Part shown: positions 49,232 through 58,808 of the stretch, in pieces
Layout of the letters: the number at the start of each line of letters is the position of its first letter
Numbering within the stretch: the first letter of the stretch is position 1
Assembly: GCA_002840165.1 (NCBI GenBank)
Contig: PGZN01000004.1
Coordinates: 1 to 64,000, forward strand
DNA length: 64,000 nucleotides
From: Firmicutes bacterium HGW-Firmicutes-8
GTDB lineage: Bacteria; Bacillota; Thermincolia; Thermincolales; UBA2595
Direction: 5' to 3'
Translations under genes and position numbers: made by a program
Notes under the pieces: model-generated
Databases searched by the model: none
What the model was told of the DNA's origin: nothing
Seen by the model: the letters and a program-made list of their open reading frames with translations, nothing else

Positions 49232-49606
49232 ATGAAGGAAGTTATTGCAATTGTCCGGATGAACAAGGTTGGTAAGACCAGGCTGGCCCTGGCAGATGCC
49301 GGGTTTTGCCGGTTGACTGCTACAAAGGTGATGGGACGGGGCAAGCTGCTGAAAGACCTGTCCCTGCTTGTCAAGGTCAATGATGAAAACCGCGATATGA
49401 TGCTGGAGAGTATGTTAAAAGGCGGTCGGTTGATACCCAAACGTATGCTGACTGTTTTGGTGAACGATGAAGATGTCCGGAAAGTGGTTGATACTATTAT
49501 TTCAGCAAACAAAGAAGGACATATCGGTGACGGCAAGATCTTTGTCCTGCCTATTCTGGATGTAGTAAGGGTGAGGACAGGTGAACGCGGAGAAGATGCA
49601 ATTTAA
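49232..49606 (+). CDS. nifI2: PII-family nitrogenase regulator NifI2
   Basis: This 124-residue partner of NifI1 has the longer T-loop characteristic of NifI2 (between GRGKLLKDLSLLVKVND and GGRLIPKRMLTVLV). It senses 2-oxoglutarate, and the NifI1/NifI2 complex switches nitrogenase off after translation. ATG follows AGGGGGG, 11 bases after nifI1. Confidence 0.93.
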   Translation: MKEVIAIVRMNKVGKTRLALADAGFCRLTATKVMGRGKLLKDLSLLVKVNDENRDMMLESMLKGGRLIPKRMLTVLVNDEDVRKVVDTIISANKEGHIGDGKIFVLPILDVVRVRTGERGEDAI

Positions 49607-49626
49607 CGGAATAGGAGGTCTAATTC

Positions 49627-51237
49627 ATGGGAGTAAATGAGAAAAACATCGATGCCATCCTGGAAGCATATCCCGCAAAGGTTAAAAGAAATCGCAAAAA
49701 GCACATTCTGATAAAAGATTCAACCCAGGGCAGGCAGGAACTGGAGGCCAACACCAGGACGATTCCGGGGATTATCACAAACCGGGGATGTGCTTACGCA
49801 GGCTGTAAGGGCGTGGTATTAGGCCCAATTAAGGATATCGTACATATCACCCACGGCCCCATCGGATGTGGTTACTATTCCTGGCTTACCCGGAGAAATA
49901 AAGCAGCCACCCCTGAGGATGGGAAGAATTACATGACCTACTGTGTATCTACCGACATGCAGGAAAGCGATATTGTTTTTGGCGGTGAGAAAAAGCTGAC
50001 CCGCATGATTGATGATGTGGTGGAAATCTTTAAACCCAATGCGATTACCGTATCAGCTACCTGCCCGGTGGGTCTGATCGGGGACGATATTAACGCTGTA
50101 GCTAAAGCCGCCCAGGAAAAACACGGCCTCCCGGTTTTATCTTTTAACTGTGAAGGTTATAAAGGGGTCAGCCAGTCAGCGGGCCATCATATTGCCAATA
50201 ATGGGGTCATGGAACACATAGTGGGACAGGGTGATTTAACTGAGGCCCCAGCCAAATACTCCATCAACTTACTGGGCGAATACAACATAGGTGGGGACGG
50301 TTGGGAAATTCACCGGTTTCTCAAAGATATAGGCTACCATGTTATTTCAGTTTTGACCGGTGACGGCTCTTACGAAACAATTAAAAATGCCCATGTCGCC
50401 GATTTGAACCTGGTCCAGTGCCACCGTTCTATTAACTATATTGCCGACATGCTGGAAAAAAAATATGGCACACCATGGCTGAAAGTCAACTTCATCGGGG
50501 TTCAAAGCACCATCGATTCCCTGCGCAACATGGCCCTATATTTTGGTGATGAAGAATTGATTAGGAGAACCGAGGAAGTTATCGCCAGGGAGGTTGCCAG
50601 AATCGAACCCATCATGGAGCAGTACAAGAAGATTTGTCAGGGGAAAACGGCTTTCTGTTTCGTAGGAGGTTCCAGGGGCCACCACTACCAGGGCCTTTTC
50701 GCCGAGTTGGGGATTGAAACCGTCCTGGCCGGTTACGAATTTGCCCACCGGGACGATTATGAAGGCCGCGAGGTTATCCCTGACATCAAGCCTGACGCGG
50801 ACAGCAAGAACATACCTGACCTGAACGTGGAACCTGACCGGAAATTTTTTAAACTAAAAATTTCTCCGGAAAAAGCCGAGGAATTGAAGAAGACGATTCC
50901 GCTGGGTGACTACAAGGGTCTGATTGCTGAAATGAATGACGGCCATCTGATTACAGATGACCTTAACCATTACGAGACTGAGGAGCTCATCAAACTCTTA
51001 AAGCCGGACATATTTGCTTCCGGAATCAAGGATAAATTTATCCCGCAAAAAATGGGTATCCCCTCTAAACAGATCCATTCGTACGATTACAGTGGGCCCT
51101 ATGCCGGGTTCAACGGGGCTGTGAAATTCGCGGAAGACATCGCCATGGGGTTTGTATCACCTACGTGGAACTTCATTTCTCCACCCTGGAAGGACAAACC
51201 GCTCTTGGAAGGTTCCATACAGAAGGAGGGACATTAA
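49627..51237 (+). CDS. nifD: Nitrogenase molybdenum-iron protein alpha chain NifD
   Basis: This 536-residue catalytic subunit holds FeMo-co and half of the P-cluster. P-cluster Cys residues are in RGCAYAGCKG, GPIGCGYYSW and ATCPVGLIGDD. The FeMo-co Cys is near GDGSYETIKNAH and the His in HSYDYSGPYAGFNGA. A charged insertion of about 50 residues (around 375-430; DIKPDADSKNIPDL) matches the clostridial type of NifD. ATG follows AGGAGG. Confidence 0.96.
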   Translation: MGVNEKNIDAILEAYPAKVKRNRKKHILIKDSTQGRQELEANTRTIPGIITNRGCAYAGCKGVVLGPIKDIVHITHGPIGCGYYSWLTRRNKAATPEDGKNYMTYCVSTDMQESDIVFGGEKKLTRMIDDVVEIFKPNAITVSATCPVGLIGDDINAVAKAAQEKHGLPVLSFNCEGYKGVSQSAGHHIANNGVMEHIVGQGDLTEAPAKYSINLLGEYNIGGDGWEIHRFLKDIGYHVISVLTGDGSYETIKNAHVADLNLVQCHRSINYIADMLEKKYGTPWLKVNFIGVQSTIDSLRNMALYFGDEELIRRTEEVIAREVARIEPIMEQYKKICQGKTAFCFVGGSRGHHYQGLFAELGIETVLAGYEFAHRDDYEGREVIPDIKPDADSKNIPDLNVEPDRKFFKLKISPEKAEELKKTIPLGDYKGLIAEMNDGHLITDDLNHYETEELIKLLKPDIFASGIKDKFIPQKMGIPSKQIHSYDYSGPYAGFNGAVKFAEDIAMGFVSPTWNFISPPWKDKPLLEGSIQKEGH

Positions 51238-51238
51238 G

Positions 51239-52603
51239 ATGTTGGACTTTACACCAAAGGAAATCAAGAAACTCACCGGGGGCGTTATTAACCCCGCTAA
51301 GACCTGCCAACCAATCGGGGCCATGTATGCCGCTCTCGGTATTCACCGTTGTCTGCCCCACAGCCACGGTTCACAGGGCTGCTGCTCCTATCACCGGATG
51401 CACCTGACCAGGCACTTCAGGGATCCCATCATGGCCTCAACCAGTTCCTTTACTGAGGGTGCCTGTGTGTTTGGCGGCGGAGCTAATCTAAAAACCTCAA
51501 TCAAAAACGTGTTTGCCATATATGATCCCGATATCATGGCTGTACATACTACCTGCCTGACCGAAACGATAGGAGATGATATCCCGTCTATCCTCAGCAG
51601 CGCTGAAGTCCCGGCAGGGAAAGTGGTCATTCATGCCAATACCCCCAGTTACGTGGGTTCTCATATAACCGGTTTTTCCAATATGACGAAGGGGATTGTT
51701 ACTTATTTAGCCGAGTCTGCTAAAGAAGCGAAAAAGGAACAGGTCAATATAATTCCCGGTTTTGTAAACCCGGGTGATATGCGGGAAATTAAAAGGCTGG
51801 TCAAAACGATGGGCATCAAGTCTATTATGTTCCCTGACACCTCCGGTGTAGTAGATTCCCCGATGACAGGGAAGTTCGAAATGTACCCTAAAGGTGGAGC
51901 AAGAGTTGAGGATATCAGGGATTCCGGTAACTCCAAGTTAACAATCGCATTAGGCTCTTTTGCTTCCACCGATGCCGCTATTCAGTTGGAACGCAAGTGC
52001 AAAGTACCTGCCAAGACTCTTAAGGCTCCTATCGGGATTAAGGCTACTGACGAACTGCTGATGGCTTTAAGGAACAGCTTTGTCCGGGAAATCCCCTCTG
52101 ATTTGGAAGAAGAGAGAGGACAGCTGGTAGATATTATGACCGATACCCACTATCATTTCCATGGCAAAAAAGTGGCTGTTTTCGGTGACCCCGATATTGT
52201 GATAGGTTTGACTGAGTTTTTGCTGAGCCTGGGTATGATACCTATTCATGTGTTAACCGGTACACCGGGTAATGCTTTTGAAAAGGAAGTTAAGGCCATG
52301 CTGCTGCAGGCCGGGCTCAAGGCGAATGTAAAGGCGGCCGGTGACCTTTTCGAATTTCACCAGTGGATTAAGAACGAACCGGTGGATTTGTTAATGGGTA
52401 ACACCTATGGTAAATACATCGCCAAGGCAGAAGACATCCCGTTTGTCCGGATTGGATTCCCCATCTTAGACAGGAGTGTTCACTCATATATGCCGGTCGT
52501 AGGATACAAAGGGGCGATGCGTCTGATCGAGATGATCAGCAATGCCTTACTGGACAGGCAGGACCGGGATGCGAGGGAGGAAGACTTTGAGCTGGTAATG
52601 TAA
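51239..52603 (+). CDS. nifK: Nitrogenase molybdenum-iron protein beta chain NifK
   Basis: This protein of 454 residues supplies the other P-cluster ligands (KTCQPIGAMYAALG, HGSQGCCSYHR, TTCLTETIGDD). It is a short NifK without the long N-terminal extension of proteobacterial forms, as in Clostridium pasteurianum. ATG at 51239 with AAGGAGGG comes just after the nifD stop; the longer open frame overlapping nifD is not used. Confidence 0.96.
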   Translation: MLDFTPKEIKKLTGGVINPAKTCQPIGAMYAALGIHRCLPHSHGSQGCCSYHRMHLTRHFRDPIMASTSSFTEGACVFGGGANLKTSIKNVFAIYDPDIMAVHTTCLTETIGDDIPSILSSAEVPAGKVVIHANTPSYVGSHITGFSNMTKGIVTYLAESAKEAKKEQVNIIPGFVNPGDMREIKRLVKTMGIKSIMFPDTSGVVDSPMTGKFEMYPKGGARVEDIRDSGNSKLTIALGSFASTDAAIQLERKCKVPAKTLKAPIGIKATDELLMALRNSFVREIPSDLEEERGQLVDIMTDTHYHFHGKKVAVFGDPDIVIGLTEFLLSLGMIPIHVLTGTPGNAFEKEVKAMLLQAGLKANVKAAGDLFEFHQWIKNEPVDLLMGNTYGKYIAKAEDIPFVRIGFPILDRSVHSYMPVVGYKGAMRLIEMISNALLDRQDRDAREEDFELVM

Positions 52604-52605
52604 AA

Positions 52606-52636
52606 ACAGTTGACAATTGACAATCGACAATTGCCA
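52606..52636. repeat. Heptamer repeats between nifK and nifE
   Basis: ACAGTTG, ACAATTG, ACAATCG and ACAATTG form a short array in the 70-base gap inside the nif operon. Confidence 0.7.
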
Positions 52637-52673
52637 GGTGCCGGGTGTCATCTGATACCTAAGCAACTAGCCA

Positions 52674-54050
52674 ATGATGAGGGATGTGATTAAGTTGGCT
52701 GCCGTTAAGATAACCGACCTGCCGGTGATAGAGAGAGAGAACTCGATTTCTATCAAGGGAAAGCAGAAAAAACAGTTAAAGTGTGATACAGATAGCGTGG
52801 CCGGGTGTGTCAGCCAGCGGGCTTGTGTTTACTGCGGGGCCAGGGTTGTCCTAAACCCGATCACAGATGCTGTTCACCTGGTTCACGGACCAATCGGGTG
52901 TGCCAGTTACACCTGGGATATCAGGGGCAGCTTGAGCAGTGGCTCGGAATTGTACCGCAACAGCTTTTCCACCGATTTAAAGGAGAATGATGTAATATTC
53001 GGGGGCGAAAAAAAGCTGGCCCGGGCTATTGATGAACTGGTGGCAAAATACCGGCCCAAGTTGGTTTTTGTTTACTCAACATGCATTGTAGGAGTTATTG
53101 GTGACGATCTGCAGGCTGTCTGCAGGGCTGCTGCCCAAAGGCACGGGATCGAAGTAATCCCGGTCGAGTCCAGTGGGTTCATCGGTAATAAGGCAGCTGG
53201 TTACCGGGCTGCGTGTGATGCTCTGCTCAGTTTAATCAAACCCGCAGACTCGTTAATAGGACAAATACCTAAATCTATCAATTATCTAGGTGACTTCAAC
53301 CTGGCTGGGGAAGCATGGATTATCAAAAAGTACCTGAACCGGATAGGAGTGACGGTAAACGTTGTATTCACCGGTGACTCAAATTACGAATCCCTAAAGA
53401 ACACGGCCAGGGCATCCCTCAATATTATCCAGTGCGCCGGGTCGATGATCTACCTCGCCCAAAAGATGAAAGAACTTTATGATATCCCGTTTATCAATGT
53501 CTCTTTCTTAGGTCTGCAGGATACGGCAGACTCATTAAGAAAAATAGCGGCCTTTTTCAATGACCAAGAAATCATGCGCCGCGCTGAAGAACTTATTAAG
53601 AATGAAGAGGCTGAAGTCAAACCAGTAATTGCCGATTATAGTGACAAATTCGTTGGGAAGAAAGCGGCTGTGTATGTTGGCGGAGGGTTCAAGGCGGTCT
53701 CCTTAATCAAACAGTTTGCGGAAATAGGCATCGAAGTGGTTATGATTGGGACCCAGACAGGCCGGAAAGAAGAGTATAAATCTATTAATGACCTGGTAAA
53801 TGACGGGACGGTAATACTGGATGACGCCAACCCTTCCGAACTGGAAAAGTTTATGCTGGAAAAGGGCGCCCACCTACTGGTGGGAGGGGTCAAAGAAAGG
53901 CCTTTGGCTTACAAACTGGGGATGGCCTTTATTGACCATAATCACGACCGTAAGCATCCCTTAAGCGGATTTGTAGGAGCGGTGAATTTCGCCCGGGAAG
54001 TTTACTCCACCCTGTGCTCTCCTATATGGACATTAGTGAACAGGGGATAA
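52674..54050 (+). CDS. nifE: FeMo-cofactor scaffold subunit NifE
   Basis: This 458-residue NifD paralogue forms the NifEN scaffold on which the NifB product matures to FeMo-co. It has RACVYCGARVVLNPI, GPIGCASYTW and STCIVGVIGDD, and lacks the FeMo-co His region of NifD. The start is uncertain: ATG at 52674 or 52677 has a poor ribosome binding site, while TTG at 52695 follows GAGGGATG. Confidence 0.95.
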   Translation: MMRDVIKLAAVKITDLPVIERENSISIKGKQKKQLKCDTDSVAGCVSQRACVYCGARVVLNPITDAVHLVHGPIGCASYTWDIRGSLSSGSELYRNSFSTDLKENDVIFGGEKKLARAIDELVAKYRPKLVFVYSTCIVGVIGDDLQAVCRAAAQRHGIEVIPVESSGFIGNKAAGYRAACDALLSLIKPADSLIGQIPKSINYLGDFNLAGEAWIIKKYLNRIGVTVNVVFTGDSNYESLKNTARASLNIIQCAGSMIYLAQKMKELYDIPFINVSFLGLQDTADSLRKIAAFFNDQEIMRRAEELIKNEEAEVKPVIADYSDKFVGKKAAVYVGGGFKAVSLIKQFAEIGIEVVMIGTQTGRKEEYKSINDLVNDGTVILDDANPSELEKFMLEKGAHLLVGGVKERPLAYKLGMAFIDHNHDRKHPLSGFVGAVNFAREVYSTLCSPIWTLVNRG

Positions 54051-54089
54051 CTTACGGGCACTACTCTTTGATCTAAGGATACCCTTCTT

Positions 54090-54182
54090 AATGTTTTATT
54101 TTGGGTCTCCGCGGTTTTATATGGTAGCACTATGTTGAGTAGAAAGAGATTCTCATATGACCTGTAGCTGTTTTTTCTTCTG
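54090..54182. repeat. Mosaic repeat copy inside the nif operon
   Basis: TCTCCGCGGTTTTAT, then GCACTATGTTGAGTAGAAA and CATATGACCTGTAGCTGTTT match 44720-44815 module by module. It separates nifE from nifN by 166 bases, whereas other nif genes are close or overlap. Confidence 0.7.
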
Positions 54183-54216
54183 TTTATCCTGTAGATTGAG
54201 CTGGGAGGTATGCTAA

Positions 54217-55617
54217 ATGGAAACTTTAAACTGCCGGAGTGTGATTGAAAACCCATGCACCATGTGTATGCCCATGGGGGGTATCCTGCCTTTTAAGGGG
54301 GTCGCCCAGTCTATGGTTATACTGCACGGTTCACAGGGGTGTGCAACCTACATGAGAAGGCATATCGCAGAGCACTTTAACGAACCGATTGATGTGGCAT
54401 CTTCCTCCCTGAATGAAAAAGGCACGGTTTACGGTGGGGAAAAAAACCTGAAATCAGGTTTGGATAATCTGCTTAAATTATATAACCCCAGCCTGATTGG
54501 GGTTCTTACGACCTGCCTGGCTGAAACTATCGGTGAAGACACTGATATGATTACTGCACAGTACCTGCAGGAAAGAGGACTGACCGACTTCCCTATAGTG
54601 ACTGTACCGACTCCGGGTTACGGCGGCAGCGATTTCGAAGGCTACTGGCTCGCTGCCAAAAGAATAATCTCCGCTTTGGCCTGTAAGACAAAAAAGCATG
54701 GCAAAATCAATGTTATTATTCCGAATATAAGTCCCGCTGATATCCGGGAAATCAAGAGAATACTGCTTTTAATGAAAACAGATTTCACCCTGTTTCCGGA
54801 CTTTTCTGATACCCTGGACAGCGCTTTTGTCAGGCCCTACCAGAAGATACCCAATGGGGGTACCGAAAAGGACGATATCTCGGCCATGCCGGGAGCGGCA
54901 GCGACAGTCCAGCTGAGCTTGACAGTTACTGACACCAATTCGCCGGGGATATATTTGGAGAGGGAATTTGGCATTCCCCTGTATAACTTGCCGATCCCTA
55001 CAGGAATAGGAAATACTGATTTATTTATCAATGCCTTAAAAGAAATCACCGGTGCTGAAATACCGCCTGTTTTACACCAGGAACGGGGGCGGCTTCTGGA
55101 CTGTATGATTGATTCCCATAAGTATAATTTCGCAGGCCGGAGTGTTATTTTCGGGGACCCGGAACTGGTTTATGCTGTTACCAAAACATGCATAGAGAAC
55201 GGCATTTTCCCCGTGGTAGTGGCTACTGGCGGCAAGGCTTCTAATTTAAAGAGGCTATTACAGCCCCATCTGGTGGAATGTCCCATTGAGACCCAAATTC
55301 TGAGCGAAACAGATTTTGCCCAAATCAGGGTAAAGAGTATGGAAACCGGGGCAAATATTGCCATCGGCCACTCCGACGGCCGGTACCTAACCGAAAAAGA
55401 AGGTATTCCCCTGGTCAGGATTGGTTTTCCTATCCATGACCGGGTTGGGGGACAGCGGCTGCTTTCGGTGGGATACACCGGTACCGCAATATTTTTGGAC
55501 CGGCTTACCAACACGCTGTTGGAAAATAAGTATAAAAATTATCGCCGTTCCATGTATGAGAAACATTATCAAGAAAAAAAAGCAGGTGAAAGACATGGAT
55601 TGCAGCAGTTCCTGTAA
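54217..55617 (+). CDS. nifN: FeMo-cofactor scaffold subunit NifN
   Basis: This 466-residue NifK paralogue has ENPCTMCMPMGGILPFKGV, HGSQGCATYMRRH and TTCLAETIGEDTD, and is the partner of NifE. ATG follows GGGAGG. It overlaps nifB by 23 bases. Confidence 0.95.
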   Translation: METLNCRSVIENPCTMCMPMGGILPFKGVAQSMVILHGSQGCATYMRRHIAEHFNEPIDVASSSLNEKGTVYGGEKNLKSGLDNLLKLYNPSLIGVLTTCLAETIGEDTDMITAQYLQERGLTDFPIVTVPTPGYGGSDFEGYWLAAKRIISALACKTKKHGKINVIIPNISPADIREIKRILLLMKTDFTLFPDFSDTLDSAFVRPYQKIPNGGTEKDDISAMPGAAATVQLSLTVTDTNSPGIYLEREFGIPLYNLPIPTGIGNTDLFINALKEITGAEIPPVLHQERGRLLDCMIDSHKYNFAGRSVIFGDPELVYAVTKTCIENGIFPVVVATGGKASNLKRLLQPHLVECPIETQILSETDFAQIRVKSMETGANIAIGHSDGRYLTEKEGIPLVRIGFPIHDRVGGQRLLSVGYTGTAIFLDRLTNTLLENKYKNYRRSMYEKHYQEKKAGERHGLQQFL

Positions 55618-56890
55618 CAATAGTTTCAATCTAAGTGGATTGTCATCAGATACATTGGAAAAGACGAACCGGCATCCCTGTTATTCCTTTGAGGCGCACC
55701 GCAGGTATGCCAGGATGCACCTGCCCGTAGCCCCCAACTGCAACATCAGCTGCAATTACTGTAACAGGAAATTTGACTGTTTGCATGAAAGTCGGCCGGG
55801 AGTGACGAGTGAGATACTGACTCCGTTTTTGGCTCTACAGAAATTTAAGGCGGTCAGGGAAAAAATAGAGAACCTCAGTGTAGTCGGAATAGCGGGGCCA
55901 GGTGACGCCTTAGCTAATTGGGACAATACGAAGCTGAGCATTGAGCTTATCCGGGAGCATGACCAGGAAACGGTTTTTTGTTTATCTACAAACGGGTTGA
56001 TGCTGCCTGATTATGCCCCGGAAATTGTAGGTCTTGGGGTCAATCATGTAACTGTAACGGTGAACTGCCTCGAACCTGAAACAGGCGAAAATATTTACAG
56101 GTATGTTAACTACAAGGGGACCAGATATACCGGTCCTGAGGGGGTAGGTATTCTGATAAAGAACCAGTTAGCCGGAGTTGAATACCTGGCCCAAAACGGA
56201 GTACTGGTAAAAGTTAATGTTGTGATGATTAAAGATATCAATGACCGTCATATACCGGATGTGGTCAGGAAAGTTAAGGACCTGGGGGCTTTTATGACTA
56301 ACATAATGCCTCTTATCCCAGCCCCCGGGAGTGCATTTGAGAACTACCCCCAAACCAGTATGAAAGAGTTAAATAAGATGAGAGACATATGCCAGATAGA
56401 ACTCAAGCAAATGCGTCACTGCAGACAATGCCGGGCAGACGCTATCGGAATGCTTGATGTCGACCGGTCCGGTGAGTTTGCCGCTACGACCGGGTATGAC
56501 GAAGAACACTCTGTGGACCATCATAAATACAGGGAATACAAAATTGCCGTCGCTTCCAAATATGGCAAATTTGTCGACCAGCACTTCGGCCATGCTTCCG
56601 AGTTTACCGTTTACCAGGGGAACGTCAGCGGTTTCCGCCTGCTGGAGAAACGCCCAGTTGAAAAATACTGTGCAGGTATGGAAGAATGTGATTTGGAAGA
56701 GTCCAGGCGGGACAAAATTGTTGATACTTTTAAGGATTGTGATGCTATTCTTTCGATGAGAATCGGTTATCACGCCAGAAAAAGACTGGCAGACAAAGGA
56801 ATTATAAGTGTGGAGACCTGTGAAAAGGTCAAAAACGGCTTGAATCACGCAGTTCAAATCCTGAATGATAACAATAGAGAGATTGCCTGA
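55595..56890 (+). CDS. nifB: Nitrogenase cofactor biosynthesis protein NifB
   Basis: This 431-residue radical SAM enzyme makes the NifB-co iron-carbon core. The SAM cluster motif is CNISCNYCNRKFDC near residue 48. A C-terminal NifX/NafY-like domain (about 310-431; KIAVASKYGKFVDQHFGHA) is fused, as in many bacteria. ATG at 55595 with AGGTGAAAG lies inside the 3' end of nifN. A truncated paralogue lies at 57959. Confidence 0.95.
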   Translation: MDCSSSCNNSFNLSGLSSDTLEKTNRHPCYSFEAHRRYARMHLPVAPNCNISCNYCNRKFDCLHESRPGVTSEILTPFLALQKFKAVREKIENLSVVGIAGPGDALANWDNTKLSIELIREHDQETVFCLSTNGLMLPDYAPEIVGLGVNHVTVTVNCLEPETGENIYRYVNYKGTRYTGPEGVGILIKNQLAGVEYLAQNGVLVKVNVVMIKDINDRHIPDVVRKVKDLGAFMTNIMPLIPAPGSAFENYPQTSMKELNKMRDICQIELKQMRHCRQCRADAIGMLDVDRSGEFAATTGYDEEHSVDHHKYREYKIAVASKYGKFVDQHFGHASEFTVYQGNVSGFRLLEKRPVEKYCAGMEECDLEESRRDKIVDTFKDCDAILSMRIGYHARKRLADKGIISVETCEKVKNGLNHAVQILNDNNREIA

Positions 56891-56905
56891 AATGAGGTGT
56901 AAAAA

Positions 56906-57214
56906 ATGAACAACCCTAAATACCATATCTTTGTCTGCGGTAGTTTCCGCTCCAACGGCCGGCAAAAAGGATTTTGCCACTCAAAAGCTTCGCTGGAGAT
57001 AATGGAAACCTTTTTAGAAGAAGTGGAGGAACGGGGACTAAGCGGTAAGGTTTTGGTAACGAATACCGGGTGTTTGGGAATTTGCGAAAAGGGACCGATT
57101 GTCATTATATACCCCGATAACGTATGGTATGGCAGTGTAAAGCCCGGTGATGTGGAAGAGATTATGGACCTACATATTGAAGGCGGGAAAGAGGTCGAAA
57201 GGCTGAAACTATAA
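56906..57214 (+). CDS. Thioredoxin-like [2Fe-2S] ferredoxin
   Basis: This 102-residue Shethna-type ferredoxin has cluster Cys residues in FVCGSFRSNGRQKGFC and NTGCLGICEKGP. Such proteins accompany nif genes and may protect or feed electrons to nitrogenase. ATG sits 15 bases after nifB with GAGGTG. Confidence 0.9.
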   Translation: MNNPKYHIFVCGSFRSNGRQKGFCHSKASLEIMETFLEEVEERGLSGKVLVTNTGCLGICEKGPIVIIYPDNVWYGSVKPGDVEEIMDLHIEGGKEVERLKL

Positions 57215-57311
57215 TAGTGGCTAGTGATTAGTGGAAAAGGTTGGTTTGCTGGCGCAAACCTTCTATCGTATAAAAATGCCCGAGAGTTCTAAAGGGAAAT
57301 GAGGTGGTTAT

Positions 57312-57941
57312 ATGGCCAGGGATATTGCTGTATTTCTGGGTGTCGACGGGGAGACAGTTTCTTTATATGAACCGGGTAGAATTGTGGTCTATCGGAGAAA
57401 ATTGGGTGAATGGAATGTTTTGCGAGAGAAACCTTTTTCTATAGATAGGACCGGGGGGATTAAAGAGCTGCGCCAAAAGATTAAGGAGATGCTTGACTTC
57501 TTAGATGACTGTAATATTTTTGTCGCTTTTTCCGTAGTAGGTGTACCATACTATGAACTGGAAAAAGCCGAGTACAGGGTATGGGAGTTTGAGGGCAGCC
57601 CGCCGGAGTTCCTGGATCACATCCTGGACACAGAAGAGGCGGCACTAAAACAATCTGCACCAGGACATAACGATATAACCCCGCTGGTGCCTGTCGAAAC
57701 CTCTGCCGGATGTTATCAAATTTCATTGTCTGAAATCCAGGCCAATAATGCGGGGATTACTTCCAAACAGGCCCTTCTCCCATTTCTGCGAAAAGGTTTA
57801 TTTTATTCGCTGGAGGTTCTCTGCAGCCATGTCCCCCCGTGGTTGGAAGTAGAAATGGCCAGCGGCAATCTTAACGGTTCTGTCGAATACCTCGGCCCAA
57901 ATGAGTTCAAGGTTACTATTGGTAAAAAGCTCTGCGGCTAA
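57312..57941 (+). CDS. anfO: AnfO-like nitrogenase accessory protein
   Basis: This 209-residue protein resembles AnfO, which accompanies the iron-only nitrogenase (IAVFLGVDGETVSLYEPGRI, then VVGVPYYELEKAEYRVWEFEG and PPEFLDHIL). No anfDGK or vnf genes are in the window, so it either serves the Mo enzyme or is a partner of an alternative system elsewhere. ATG follows GAGGTGG. A GGTTTGC/GCAAACC hairpin lies in the 97-base gap before it. Confidence 0.75.
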   Translation: MARDIAVFLGVDGETVSLYEPGRIVVYRRKLGEWNVLREKPFSIDRTGGIKELRQKIKEMLDFLDDCNIFVAFSVVGVPYYELEKAEYRVWEFEGSPPEFLDHILDTEEAALKQSAPGHNDITPLVPVETSAGCYQISLSEIQANNAGITSKQALLPFLRKGLFYSLEVLCSHVPPWLEVEMASGNLNGSVEYLGPNEFKVTIGKKLCG

Positions 57942-57958
57942 ACTTAGGAGGTGTCTTT

Positions 57959-58162
57959 ATGACGCAGTTCCAGGATAAAACTACCTGTCATCCCTGTTTT
58001 AACAAAACGGCCAATCACTGGTTCTCTTCTCTCCACCTGCCAGTCGCACTAAAATGCAATATTAATTGTCATTACTGTACCAGGCAATCCGACTGTCCCA
58101 ACGAGAACCGGCCGGGAAGATCAAGCAGGGTTCTAACACCTTCGCCGGATTGCGGCGCCTGA
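57959..58162 (+). pseudogene. Truncated NifB paralogue (radical SAM N-terminus)
   Basis: This 67-residue fragment contains HLPVALKCNINCHYCTRQ and the DCPNENRPG region, closely matching residues 40-75 of NifB, including the three SAM-cluster Cys. It then stops after VLTPSPDCGA. It keeps a good ribosome binding site (TTAGGAGG). The rest of the enzyme is missing, so it should not be active as a radical SAM protein. Confidence 0.8.
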
Positions 58163-58188
58163 TATAATTTGGTAAGGAGGGATTAGAT

Positions 58189-58710
58189 ATCGCTCTGATT
58201 AAACTATTCATCTCGTTTCTGAAAATCGGTACCTTCGCTTTTGGCGGAGGCCAGGCTATGATACCGATAATTGAAAACGAACTAGTCAAGAAGAGCCATT
58301 TGCTGACGTCCGATGAATACCTTACTGTTTTAGGTTTTTCGGAAGTAGCCCCGGGAGCAATATCAATCAAGTTTGCTACCTATACTGGTTATAAGATTGC
58401 CGGGGTTTGGGGAATATTAGTGGCTAATCTGGCCAACTCTCTTTCACCAATTATAATTACTACCCTTGCTGTAGTCCTTTACTGGCATTTTCAAAAAAAC
58501 CCGACAGCCGCTTCAGTTTTAAAAGGTGTTAAACTGGCGGTGATTGGCCTGATATTTGGCGTAGCCTGGAAAATGGGTCAAACCGGTATTGTTGATGCAA
58601 AAGGGTTAGTAATTGCCTCTATTGCTTTTATCAGTTTTTATTTCTTTAACCTCAGCCCGGTCTCCTTAATGGCCGGTGGGGCCATAGCAGGCCTGGTGAT
58701 GCTGAAATAA
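58189..58710 (+). CDS. Single-domain chromate transporter ChrA-like
   Basis: This protein of about 173 residues has five or six helices. Codons before the first ATG (58258) encode ALIKLFISFLKIGTFAFGGGQA, the conserved ChrA N-terminus, so that ATG is too late. An ATC at 58189 stands eight bases after AAGGAGG and looks like a mutated ATG. Short ChrA proteins normally work as pairs; only one is here. It follows the nifB fragment. Confidence 0.8.
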   Translation: MALIKLFISFLKIGTFAFGGGQAMIPIIENELVKKSHLLTSDEYLTVLGFSEVAPGAISIKFATYTGYKIAGVWGILVANLANSLSPIIITTLAVVLYWHFQKNPTAASVLKGVKLAVIGLIFGVAWKMGQTGIVDAKGLVIASIAFISFYFFNLSPVSLMAGGAIAGLVMLK

Positions 58711-58808
58711 TTTTAGTCGACTTGGCTCCCTTTAAAACTTATGATATTATTAAACAGTCAAAGCAAAATGACCGGGGATACGTAGTAGTTGGGTTGGAGG
58801 ATCATATC

